Positions 9,161 through 16,470 of a stretch of DNA of 19,861 bases are shown here, piece by piece; the first letter of the stretch is position 1; each line of letters starts with the position of its first letter. The notes below the pieces were generated by a model that saw only the letters and a program-made list of their open reading frames with translations, searched no databases and was not told where the DNA came from. The stretch comes from Bacteroidota bacterium. GTDB lineage: Bacteria; Bacteroidota; Bacteroidia; Bacteroidales; Rikenellaceae. The position numbers and the translations under genes are program-made. The stretch is taken from the NCBI GenBank assembly GCA_023443765.1, contig JAEZTA010000161.1, forward strand, positions 1 to 19,861, in the 5' to 3' direction.

Positions 9161-9191
9161 CAAAATTAAACTTATTTTATTAAAAAACAAA
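9161..9191 (-). promoter_or_regulatory. Bacteroidetes sigma-70-type promoter of the phosphoesterase-susC-susD-BACON unit
   Basis: On the minus strand, TTTG (9191-9188) is followed after exactly 19 bases by TAATTTTG (9168-9161). Both match the Bacteroidetes -33 TTTG and -7 TAnnTTTG elements at the preferred spacing. Transcription would start near 9155 and leave a leader of about 235 bases. A second -7-like TATATTTG (9124-9117) has no -33 partner at the right distance. Confidence 0.7.
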
Positions 9192-9344
9192 ATCTGTGGA
9201 CTTTTTTTCGGTAATTTTTTATTTTTAATTTTGCAATGCTGAATATTAATGCTTCGTTAGCCACTAAACTTCCATTTTTCCCGGATCGGATTACGGGTTT
9301 GTTAAGAGTTTTTCCGGGAAGATGTTACTGGTAAGGATACGATG

Positions 9345-9381
9345 CAACAGAGCCATAACTTTTCAGGTTATGGCTCTGTTG
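9345..9381. terminator. Perfect 15-bp inverted repeat after the DUF2156-GNAT gene, probable transcription terminator
   Basis: CAACAGAGCCATAAC (9345-9359) pairs without mismatch with 9367-9381 around a 7-base loop. It lies 32 bases past the minus-strand stop of the last gene in the nadC cluster, where a terminator is expected. Neither flank has a real T run, so it may act as a U-poor terminator, as a 3'-end stabiliser, or as a protein-binding palindrome. The inverted repeat is certain; the terminator role is likely but unproven. Confidence 0.65.
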
Positions 9382-9413
9382 GCGACTATAGAAATGCCGC
9401 GTATCGGGATATG

Positions 9414-10799
9414 CTATTCTCCGTAAGTTGCTGTCAGTTTTTCCGGCAATGCTGCCTCCGGGTTCCGCTGCCAGACCATTGCCCGGTTGGTCGCAGCATT
9501 GCCCGTGCCGAAGTCGAAACGGTCCGGTGAGATGAACTCCGCCGGAATAGCTCCTTCGAACCCGAACCGGCCGTAGAAATCCCGCAGCCACTCCTTGCCG
9601 GGTGTCGGGATCAGGAACGCCGCATCGTCGCCACGCGCTTCGATCAACTGCATTGCCTCGCGCATCAGCTGCGAAGCCAGCCCGCGGCCTTGGAATGCGG
9701 GGTCCGTTGCTACACCGTATATATAGGTAGTGCGGCCCAGTTCCGTCCGGAACGGCAGCAGGTGGAGCATCGCTGCCGTGTGTCCTTCGACCTCGGCCGT
9801 CAGCATCCTGTTGCGCGAATAGTAGCGCATAATGAACGAATCGACGAACTGCTCGTCGTCGCCGAAAACCTTCGTCCACAACTCCTTGCAGGCGATTTCG
9901 TCGGGGTGCATGCAGATTGCCGCGAATTTGTGCTGCAGGAAAGCGGGGTGGTAGGAGAGTTTGGCCTGCCGCAGTCCGTCCAGCCCGAGGTCCTCTTCGC
10001 GGTTGATGAGCGTGAAACGTTCGGGAAGGTGTTGGGCGAAGAGTTTGTTGATGACGGTGAAGGCACCGTCGAACTCCGTGTCGGCCTTCTCGACGTGGGT
10101 GTCGAAAGTGTGGTCGTTGACCGCCGAACCGTAGGTGAAGGCCGCAAGCCGGTCGCCGACGTAGATGCAGCCACCGATCAGCCCCAGTTCGTCGAAATGT
10201 TCGAAAGCCCGCTGCATGGCCCGCTGCTCGGCGCACAACTCCGACGTGTGCCCGTCGTGGGCCTTGCGCCATTCGCGTTCGAGGGCCATGCACTCCCCGA
10301 AACGTTCGGGCGTCAGTTCCTCGTAGCGGAAGTCGGGGTATTCGGCCATAAAGCGGTTGATATGGTTGCGCTTGGGCTGATAACGGCGACCGGTGAGGTT
10401 CCTGAGGTCGTCGGCGTTGTAGACATAATCCTCCAGCGCGCGGTCCGACTCGAATGCGAAGTGGCAGGGGTGAACCCGGCGGATCGTGTCGCGCCCTTCG
10501 TCCGTCAGGCCGATGATCCGCAGGCGTTGTCCGTGGGCGTGCGCATCCTCGCGCAGAATGGGGATGATCGGGCCGAAATTGCCCTCGCCGACAGGTTGCA
10601 TGTAGCCGATGCGCTCGCCGCCGTCGATCTGGAACCGGATGACCAGGAATCCGTCGATCTCGGCCCACGCGCTGTGGAACACCGCCTGCCAGCAGTACAT
10701 GTTGGCAAAGGCGAGGTCGCAGTTACAGATGCCCGAAGGCATGGTATAGCGCTCGATGACCGTCCGGTCTTCGAGGCGCACGGGTTTGAATTCAATCAT
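9414..10799 (-). CDS. DUF2156 (LPG-synthase C-terminal-like) and GNAT acetyltransferase fusion protein
   Basis: This 461-residue cytoplasmic protein joins two acyltransferase-fold halves. Residues about 1-290 match DUF2156, the family of the catalytic domain of MprF, which moves aminoacyl groups from tRNA to phosphatidylglycerol. Its markers are YQPKRNHINRF (140-150) and NREEDLGLDGLRQAKLSYHP (266-285). Residues about 295-445 are a GNAT domain with the acetyl-CoA loop QGRGLA (370-375) and the late GKEWLRDFYGRFGF segment. No MprF-type membrane segments are present, so it is a soluble stand-alone version and its acceptor is unknown. The ATG at 10799 lies inside the end of the LtaS-like gene (8-base overlap, ATGATTGA), indicating translational coupling. 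Aminoacylation or acetylation of an envelope precursor is an inference from family and context only. Confidence 0.85.
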   Translation of the reverse strand: MIEFKPVRLEDRTVIERYTMPSGICNCDLAFANMYCWQAVFHSAWAEIDGFLVIRFQIDGGERIGYMQPVGEGNFGPIIPILREDAHAHGQRLRIIGLTDEGRDTIRRVHPCHFAFESDRALEDYVYNADDLRNLTGRRYQPKRNHINRFMAEYPDFRYEELTPERFGECMALEREWRKAHDGHTSELCAEQRAMQRAFEHFDELGLIGGCIYVGDRLAAFTYGSAVNDHTFDTHVEKADTEFDGAFTVINKLFAQHLPERFTLINREEDLGLDGLRQAKLSYHPAFLQHKFAAICMHPDEIACKELWTKVFGDDEQFVDSFIMRYYSRNRMLTAEVEGHTAAMLHLLPFRTELGRTTYIYGVATDPAFQGRGLASQLMREAMQLIEARGDDAAFLIPTPGKEWLRDFYGRFGFEGAIPAEFISPDRFDFGTGNAATNRAMVWQRNPEAALPEKLTATYGE

Positions 10800-12702
10800 T
10801 GGGGGTGTAACTCTTGCGTTCGATGTGGGTATAATACTGCTGAATCAAGGCCCGGAACGACTGTGTCAGGCTGTCGGCGGCCGGCGTGGCCGGGCAGGCC
10901 TGTCTCTCCGTACCTGAATCGTCGAGCCGGAGAGCGCCTTCGCCGGTCAGGGCGCGGAATTGTCCGTCGTACGACACCGACCAGCGGGGCCGCTGCGGCT
11001 CGTTCAGCACGTCGCGGCCGAAGGCGAAATAGGGCTTCCGGTTGCCCGTGAGGCCCAACACGGTGGGCATGATGTCCAGTTGTTGCGTGACCTCCGTCAC
11101 TTCGCCCCGCAGGGCACCGTCGGGGGTGTAGATGAAGCCGATGATATGCATGTTGCCCGGGTAGGAGCGGGTCTCCTCGGCGAATTTCTCACTCGATACG
11201 TGGTCGGCCACGAAGACGAAAACCGTACGGCGGAACCACTCCTCGCCGCCGAAGCGTTCGAAGAAGAGGCGGAATGCCCGGTCGTCGTAGGCCACGCCCT
11301 TGTGGATTCGGGTGTAGCCGTCGGGCAGCGTTGCGGCGTACTTTTCGGGCACGACGAACGGGTGGTGCGACGAGAGGGTGAACAGCGCTGCGAAGAACGG
11401 TTCGGGTGTCGTGGCCAGTTCTTCCCCGGTGAATTGCAGGAACTCTTCGTCCCAGATGCCCCAGTAACCGTCGAAAGCCCCCGTGCCGTGCTTCGCCTCG
11501 TAGTCCTCGCGGCTCACGAGCCGTTCGACGCCTGCCGAACGGGCGTAGGCCCCAAAGCCCATCGAGCCGCGCTCCGAGCCGCAGAAGAAGGTCGTCGCAT
11601 AGCCTTTGTCCGCAAGCATTGCGGGCAGCTGGCGGCTTTCGCCGAGCGACTGCGGCATCAGCACGAAAGGCGTACGGAACGAAGGAATGCTTCCCAGCAC
11701 CGACGGCATGGCCTGAATCGAGCGCGTGCCGTTGGCGTACATTTGCCGGAACACCAATCCGCTGCGCATCAGCGAATCGAGGAACGGCGTGAAGCCCTTC
11801 ACTTCGCGGTCGGCATAGATTTCCGGACAGAGGAAGGCCGAATGTTCGGCCGACATGCTCTCCATGATGAAAACCATCACGTTGCGCCCCGAGAGGTCGA
11901 CGGCAACGCTGTCGGCAGGCTGATGCACGGGCGTGAAGTGCCGCGGCAGTTCCTCCGGCGAGAAATATTTTTTGTATTTGACGCTTCCCGCGCTGCCGAC
12001 GGTGCGCAGGATGCAGAACGGGTTGCTCAGGATCAGGTTGGCCTTGCCGCTGTCCGGGGTGTAGAGCGTGGCGTTCGAAAGGGTGATCGGACGCGTCATG
12101 CGGGTCATGCCGCCGCGCATCCCGGCAATGCTCAGGGCTCCGGCCAGCGCGAAGACGACCGTGCTGCCGACGTAGTAGGCCCAGCCGCGGCTGAAGAGAC
12201 TCTCTTCGCGCATCCTGCGGCGGTACCCCCATGCCAGCAGGGCCGTGAGGGCGATCCAGAGCAGTACGAGATACCAGTTTTCGGCCATGAATTTCCCGAC
12301 CAGCTGCGCCGAATTGTCGTTGTCGGCGAAGAAGATTTCGTCGGCCGTGAAACGCTTCTGCGTGTAGCGGAAATAGACCGTGTCGGCAAGATTCGTCGCC
12401 GTGACCAGCACGGTGTTGACGACCACATAATACCAGTATAGCATCGCCCTGTACCAACGCCGTTCGCGCAGGTGCAGGGGCAGGAGTGACAGCAGGATGA
12501 ACACCCCATCGGCATAGACGATCGACGCGGTGTCGAATTTCAGTGCTCCCGCCAGTAGCTGCCCCAGTTCACCCCAGGCCAGGGGCCCGAGTTCGCCGGC
12601 GTTGTAAACATAGAATACCACACGACAGAGCATCAGCACCGCATAGAGCAGCACGATGCGCCACGCGAGCAGCGCCAACGGCGTATGGAGCAGGCGTTTC
12701 AT
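10792..12702 (-). CDS. LtaS-like membrane sulfatase/phosphoglycerol transferase family protein
   Basis: This 636-residue protein has five predicted membrane helices (about 10-34, 58-77, 84-105, 142-160, 177-195), then an extracytoplasmic alkaline-phosphatase-superfamily domain (about 270-575). Metal and catalytic residues are visible: E281 in IMESMS, the Thr nucleophile T326 in ANGTRSIQAMPS, the HH at 446-447 in SSHHPF, and D500-H501 in VADHVSS. Their spacing closely follows E255, T300, D475 and H476 of Staphylococcus aureus LtaS, so an active enzyme is likely. LtaS polymerises glycerol phosphate from phosphatidylglycerol. Bacteroidetes make no lipoteichoic acid, so the homologue probably transfers a phosphoglycerol, phosphoethanolamine or similar group to a periplasmic glycan, or cleaves one. 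It starts 4 bases after nadC and overlaps the next gene by 8 bases. Confidence 0.88.
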   Translation of the reverse strand: MKRLLHTPLALLAWRIVLLYAVLMLCRVVFYVYNAGELGPLAWGELGQLLAGALKFDTASIVYADGVFILLSLLPLHLRERRWYRAMLYWYYVVVNTVLVTATNLADTVYFRYTQKRFTADEIFFADNDNSAQLVGKFMAENWYLVLLWIALTALLAWGYRRRMREESLFSRGWAYYVGSTVVFALAGALSIAGMRGGMTRMTRPITLSNATLYTPDSGKANLILSNPFCILRTVGSAGSVKYKKYFSPEELPRHFTPVHQPADSVAVDLSGRNVMVFIMESMSAEHSAFLCPEIYADREVKGFTPFLDSLMRSGLVFRQMYANGTRSIQAMPSVLGSIPSFRTPFVLMPQSLGESRQLPAMLADKGYATTFFCGSERGSMGFGAYARSAGVERLVSREDYEAKHGTGAFDGYWGIWDEEFLQFTGEELATTPEPFFAALFTLSSHHPFVVPEKYAATLPDGYTRIHKGVAYDDRAFRLFFERFGGEEWFRRTVFVFVADHVSSEKFAEETRSYPGNMHIIGFIYTPDGALRGEVTEVTQQLDIMPTVLGLTGNRKPYFAFGRDVLNEPQRPRWSVSYDGQFRALTGEGALRLDDSGTERQACPATPAADSLTQSFRALIQQYYTHIERKSYTPND

Positions 12703-12706
12703 CCGG

Positions 12707-13561
12707 TTATTCGCAGGCCTTCAGCGACATGTCGAGCGACTTGATCTGGTGCGTCAGCGCGCCTACCGAGATGAAGTCGACGCCGCACTGGGCATAGTCG
12801 CGCATCGTCGCAAGCGTGATGCCGCCGCTCGATTCGGTCTCGCAGCGTCCGGCGACCTTTTCGACCCCTTTGCGGGTCATCTCGGGCGTGAAGTTGTCGA
12901 ACATGATGCGGTCGACGCCGCCTGCCGCGAACACCTCGTCGATGTCTTCCAGCGAGCGGACCTCGCATTCGATCGGGAGATTCTTGCCCCTGGCCTTCAG
13001 GTATTCCCTGACGCCGGTGATCGCCTGGCGGATGCCGCCTGCAAAGTCGATGTGGTTGTCCTTCAGCAGGATCATGTCGAACAGGCCCATGCGGTGGTTC
13101 TCGCCGCCGCCGATCTTCACGGCCATCTTGTCCAGTACGCGCATGCCGGGCGTGGTCTTGCGTGTGTCGAGCACCTTGGTGTGAAGACCTTCCAGTTGTT
13201 TGACGTAAACGGCCGTCTGGGTCGCTACGCCGCTCATGCGCTGCATGATGTTCAAAAGGATGCGCTCGGCCTGAAGCAGCGAGCGCAGGCGTCCCGAGAC
13301 GTAGAATGCCACGTCGCCGGGCTTCACCCGGTCGCCGTCGTGAAGTATCTGCTCGAAGGTCATCTCCGGGTCGAGGCGCTGCAAAACCAACTGCGCGATT
13401 TCGATGCCGGCAATCGTGCCCTCCTGCTTGCACAGGAGGCGCATGCGTCCGTGCTCGTCGGCCGGGATGCACGAGAGCGACGTGTGGTCGCCGTCGCCGA
13501 TGTCCTCTTTGATGCAGAGTTCGATCAATTCGTCTACGAAAGGTTTGTATTCGGGTTTCAT
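12707..13561 (-). CDS. nadC: Quinolinate phosphoribosyltransferase (decarboxylating)
   Basis: The 284-residue length is normal for NadC, which converts quinolinate and PRPP to nicotinate mononucleotide, CO2 and pyrophosphate in de novo NAD synthesis in the cytoplasm. Conserved segments are clear: AERILLNIMQRMSGVAT (98-114), DTRKTTPGMR (132-141, with R134 and K135), KIGGGENHRMGL (149-160), LLKDNHI (165-171), IECE (197-200), and the phosphate-binding SVGALTHQIKSLDMSLK near the C-terminus. It is embedded between a small lipoprotein gene (11 bases upstream) and the LtaS-like gene (4 bases downstream). Neither nadA nor nadB is in the window, so its place here may reflect shared expression rather than a complete NAD operon. 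Confidence 0.97.
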   Translation of the reverse strand: MKPEYKPFVDELIELCIKEDIGDGDHTSLSCIPADEHGRMRLLCKQEGTIAGIEIAQLVLQRLDPEMTFEQILHDGDRVKPGDVAFYVSGRLRSLLQAERILLNIMQRMSGVATQTAVYVKQLEGLHTKVLDTRKTTPGMRVLDKMAVKIGGGENHRMGLFDMILLKDNHIDFAGGIRQAITGVREYLKARGKNLPIECEVRSLEDIDEVFAAGGVDRIMFDNFTPEMTRKGVEKVAGRCETESSGGITLATMRDYAQCGVDFISVGALTHQIKSLDMSLKACE

Positions 13562-13572
13562 GATTCGGAAAT

Positions 13573-14097
13573 TTATTCTTTGATAATCAGTTTGCCTTCG
13601 TAAGTTACCTTATAAATCCCGGCGCAGGTGAAGCTCACGTGGCAGTCGATGTTGTCGATCGAGCCTTCGAGGTCGGTGATTTTATAGCGTTCGACGGGCT
13701 GGTAGCTCGATCCTCCGCCCGTTTCGTTGTCCTTCAGGGCCTGTGGAATGATCTCGTCCTCCGCGAAACTCAGCGATTTGTCGCCCGTCGGGGTGTAGGG
13801 AACCGTGTACAGCCGCATCTCGATCCCGGGCATATTGGCCGCAAAGCGCGTCTTGTGCATATAAAGGGCGAAGTCCTTCGAGTCGCCGGCGAATTCAAAC
13901 CAGGCTTCGTTGTCCGTGAACGTCCCGCCCTTGGCATCGGTCACAGTCGAGGTGCCGTAGAAATGCAGGTTGATGCCTTGCAGGTATCCGTTCTCGATGC
14001 CGTCGTTGGTCGAGGCGTAGCGGACTTTCACGGTGTCCTCATCGTTGCAGGCGATGAATGCGACGGCTGCGAACAGTAAGAAGAAGATTTTTTTCAT
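13573..14097 (-). CDS. Small lipoprotein of unknown function
   Basis: This 174-residue protein has a clear lipoprotein signal (MKKIFFLLFAAVAFIA-C17, followed by NDEDT). The mature part is rich in alternating beta strands (EAWFEFAG, FALYMHKTRF, IEMRLYTVPY, HVSFTCAGIYKVTYEGK), consistent with a small beta-barrel or calycin-like fold. That fold is a guess from pattern, and I recognise no named family. It sits 15 bases after the TonB-dependent receptor gene and 11 bases before nadC, so it is in the same operon and could be a surface partner of that receptor, in the way HmuY-type or SusD-type lipoproteins pair with theirs. No metal- or haem-binding motif stands out. Confidence 0.75.
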   Translation of the reverse strand: MKKIFFLLFAAVAFIACNDEDTVKVRYASTNDGIENGYLQGINLHFYGTSTVTDAKGGTFTDNEAWFEFAGDSKDFALYMHKTRFAANMPGIEMRLYTVPYTPTGDKSLSFAEDEIIPQALKDNETGGGSSYQPVERYKITDLEGSIDNIDCHVSFTCAGIYKVTYEGKLIIKE

Positions 14098-14112
14098 AGT
14101 TCGTGAGTATGG

Positions 14113-16392
14113 TTAGATGTTTATATTCAGGGTTATGCCGAAGGTCCGGGGCCGTCCGCGCTGGACGAACTCGTTGCCGATCGACTTGAAATAGAAGACG
14201 TTGTAATTCGTTCCTCCAAGGTTGCGGCCCCAGATGTCGAGCGAGTAGTTTTTGTGTTCGAACCGTATGGAAGCATTCGCTAAGGCATAGAACGGCTGCG
14301 AAAGCGAGTTCTCCTCGTTCCACCAGATGCGTCCCGCACAGCTGACCCCGGCTTGCAGCACCAGGTCGCCGAGCCATTTTACGCCCGTGGGCAAGGTCCA
14401 TGCCGCTCCGGCAGAGAAGGTGTGCTGCGGGGCGTAGGGGATGCGGTTGTCTTTGAAATCCTCCTGGCCGTTGTCATACTGTACAAACCGGGCGTCGGTA
14501 TAGCCGTAAGCCAGGTTGATGTCGAGCGACCGCCACGGCGAGAATTGCAGGGCGGCTTCGGCCCCGAAACTGCGTGTACGGCCCGCGTTGGTCATCATGC
14601 GGCCCGTGGTCGTCCCTTCGGGAAAGACCGTGAGTTGCTGGTCGCGAACATCGATGTAGAAGAGCGCGAAATCGCCCCGTACGGCCCCTTCCATGCACGA
14701 AAAATGGCCGCCCAGTTCGTAGTTCCAGCTGTATTCGGGCTTGTATGACATCAGGTCGGGTTCGTCGTATTGCGAGCCGGCCATTTTCCACTTGAGTTTT
14801 TCACTTAAAATGTCGGAAAACATCTGGGTGTTGAATCCGCCTGCTTTATATCCTTTGGCTATCGAGACGTAGAGATTGCGCGTTTCGTCGAAGGCGTAGA
14901 GCAGCGAGACTTTCGGCAGGACTTCGCAATAGGTATGCGAGATGCGGTTTCCCTCGTCGATCGAGATGTTTTTCGGCATGGGGTCGCCGCTCTCCTTGCT
15001 GACGAAATAGTCCAGGTCGGTCCGGCTGTGGTAGGCCAGCGACGTGTGTTCCAGGTCGAAGCGGATGCCGGCCGAGAGTCTCCAACGCCCCATCCGCAGG
15101 TTCGATTCGTGGTAAACGGCGCCTCCGTAAACGGGCATCCGGAAGTCGGAGTAGAGCGGCAATTCCTGAATGTTGGTTGAATACTGCTCGTTCCAGATAG
15201 GCCCCAGGTGTTCGTTGGCGTTCTTGAGGATCAGTTCGTCGATGCCCGTGCGCTTGAAATTCACCGGGGCGTCCATCGTCCCGTGGCGATAGAACCCGAA
15301 GGCGCCGAACAACCAGCCGTAGCGTCGTCCCTCGCGCGACCGAAAGACGATGTCTTCCGTGACGGCGTGTTCGCGCCGGGCCTGCCGGAGCGTGAAGTAG
15401 GAGTCGGGAGTGAAATCCTGGTCGAGGATCATCTCGTCGTCGGAATACTGGTACGAGGTGATCGACGAGACGGAGAATTTTTCGGTCTCGTAGCGCACCG
15501 TGAGGCCGTCGCTGATGCTCGTACGACGGTATGAACTGGGATCGTTGTAGCTGATCTGGCCGTTGCGGATAATGGTCTTGCCGTCGCGCACGATGTCTTC
15601 GCCGGCGTAGGCATAGGGATAGCCGCCCTGGTCGAGCACCGAGAACGAAAACGTATTGTCGATGCGAAGCCCTTTGCGGTTGCGCCACTGGACTTTCCAG
15701 CGGCCGCCGCCGAGGCGTTCCCAGTCGCATTTTTCGCCCGTATAGTCGTTGTCGAAGAATCCGCCCGTGTGGGTGTAATAGCCCGTTACGGCCATGCCCA
15801 GGTCCGGGGCGAGTTTGTAGTAGGACGAGGCGCGGAACCGGTAGGAATCCCCGCTGCCGTATTCGGCCGTCAGCCGCACGCCCTGATAGGAGAGCGGCGA
15901 AAGGGTGTAGACGTTGACCACGCCGCCCATCGTGTTGCGGCCGTAGAGCGTCGACTGGGGCCCGCGCAGCACCTCGATACGCTCGACATCGGCCAGCTCC
16001 GTGTCGAAATTATCCTTGTTCAGCACGGGGACGTTGTCGATGTTGAGCCCGATGACCGGCTGGTCGATGCGCGCCCCGAGACCCCGCACGTAGACCGACG
16101 AAGTCATGCGTGAACCGTAATCCGGGGCGTGGAAGTTGGGGACCGTCTGCGAGAGGTTTTTCACCGCCTCGATGCCGTTGCGTTCGATTGCGCGGCTGCC
16201 GATGATCGACGCCGCGACGGGCTGAGAACGCAGCACGAGGCCCTGCTTGATGGCCGTCACCTGCACCTTGTCCACGACGATCACCGTGTCGGCCGCCTCC
16301 GTGTCGGGTGCCGGGCCGTTCCCGCCCGCAGTACGGGCCGTGGCGGCGGAAGCCAGCAGTAACAGGGGTATGACGAGCGATTTATAGTGCAT
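14113..16392 (-). CDS. TonB-dependent outer-membrane receptor (non-SusC type)
   Basis: A 759-residue receptor with a signal peptide of about 20-22 residues, a likely TonB box around 36-47 (DTVIVVDKVQVT), and a plug of about 50-170 containing SSVYVRGLG, DVERIEVLRGPQSTLYG and NTMGGVVNVYT. The barrel follows, with NLYVSIAKGYKAGGFN, a motif shared with pesticin/yersiniabactin (FyuA-like) and related receptors, and ends in the short strand FGITLNINI. It lacks the N-terminal carboxypeptidase-regulatory domain of SusC and has no SusD neighbour, so a small ligand such as a siderophore, haem or cofactor is more likely than a glycan. The ligand is not determinable here. It is the first gene of the cluster running through nadC to the DUF2156-GNAT gene. 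Confidence 0.93.
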   Translation of the reverse strand: MHYKSLVIPLLLLASAATARTAGGNGPAPDTEAADTVIVVDKVQVTAIKQGLVLRSQPVAASIIGSRAIERNGIEAVKNLSQTVPNFHAPDYGSRMTSSVYVRGLGARIDQPVIGLNIDNVPVLNKDNFDTELADVERIEVLRGPQSTLYGRNTMGGVVNVYTLSPLSYQGVRLTAEYGSGDSYRFRASSYYKLAPDLGMAVTGYYTHTGGFFDNDYTGEKCDWERLGGGRWKVQWRNRKGLRIDNTFSFSVLDQGGYPYAYAGEDIVRDGKTIIRNGQISYNDPSSYRRTSISDGLTVRYETEKFSVSSITSYQYSDDEMILDQDFTPDSYFTLRQARREHAVTEDIVFRSREGRRYGWLFGAFGFYRHGTMDAPVNFKRTGIDELILKNANEHLGPIWNEQYSTNIQELPLYSDFRMPVYGGAVYHESNLRMGRWRLSAGIRFDLEHTSLAYHSRTDLDYFVSKESGDPMPKNISIDEGNRISHTYCEVLPKVSLLYAFDETRNLYVSIAKGYKAGGFNTQMFSDILSEKLKWKMAGSQYDEPDLMSYKPEYSWNYELGGHFSCMEGAVRGDFALFYIDVRDQQLTVFPEGTTTGRMMTNAGRTRSFGAEAALQFSPWRSLDINLAYGYTDARFVQYDNGQEDFKDNRIPYAPQHTFSAGAAWTLPTGVKWLGDLVLQAGVSCAGRIWWNEENSLSQPFYALANASIRFEHKNYSLDIWGRNLGGTNYNVFYFKSIGNEFVQRGRPRTFGITLNINI

Positions 16393-16419
16393 GTATCGGA
16401 TACGTGGTTATCGAAGGTA

Positions 16420-16450
16420 CAAAGTAACGTTTTTATTTCGGTCGGTGCAA
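16420..16450 (-). promoter_or_regulatory. Candidate promoter of the TonB-receptor/nadC cluster
   Basis: On the minus strand TTG (16450-16448) is followed after 20 bases by TTACTTTG (16427-16420), a one-mismatch form of the -7 element TAnnTTTG. It lies in the 78-base gap between the LuxR-type gene and the receptor start, leaving a leader of about 20 bases. The -33 element is incomplete, so read-through from the rlmH unit remains possible. Confidence 0.4.
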
Positions 16451-16470
16451 TCCTTATTTATGAGGATGCG

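Larger units (their letters stand above)
8919..9413 (-). other. Intergenic region: AT-rich promoter plus a leader of about 235 bases for the Sus locus
   Basis: This 495-base stretch holds no convincing gene on either strand. From right to left it contains the inverted repeat 9345-9381, an AT-rich block (about 9100-9240) carrying the promoter 9161-9191, and an untranslated leader running to the ATG at 8918. The last 25 leader bases are A/T-rich, as is usual for Bacteroidetes starts. Small stems can form in the leader: 9072-9078 with 9092-9098, 9088-9092 with 9098-9102, and 9008-9014 with 9024-9030. I do not recognise a known riboswitch class. A loose inverted repeat (9278-9284 with 9314-9320, 29-base loop) lies upstream of the promoter. 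Confidence 0.6.

Noticed and set aside
8881..9183. A 100-codon plus-strand open frame over the leader and promoter
   Set aside because: It starts inside the opposite gene's signal peptide, has no promoter or recognisable motif, and covers the AT-rich regulatory region, which explains its Phe/Tyr/Leu-rich translation.
9278..9320. Inverted repeat TTCCCGG / CCGGGAA upstream of the Sus promoter
   Set aside because: The arms are only 7 bp with a 29-base gap and no flanking signal; chance is a sufficient explanation.
10960..12441. A 493-codon plus-strand open frame opposite the LtaS-like gene
   Set aside because: It is fully antisense to a gene with intact catalytic motifs, is His/Arg/Glu-rich and has no known motif; it is a codon-bias shadow.
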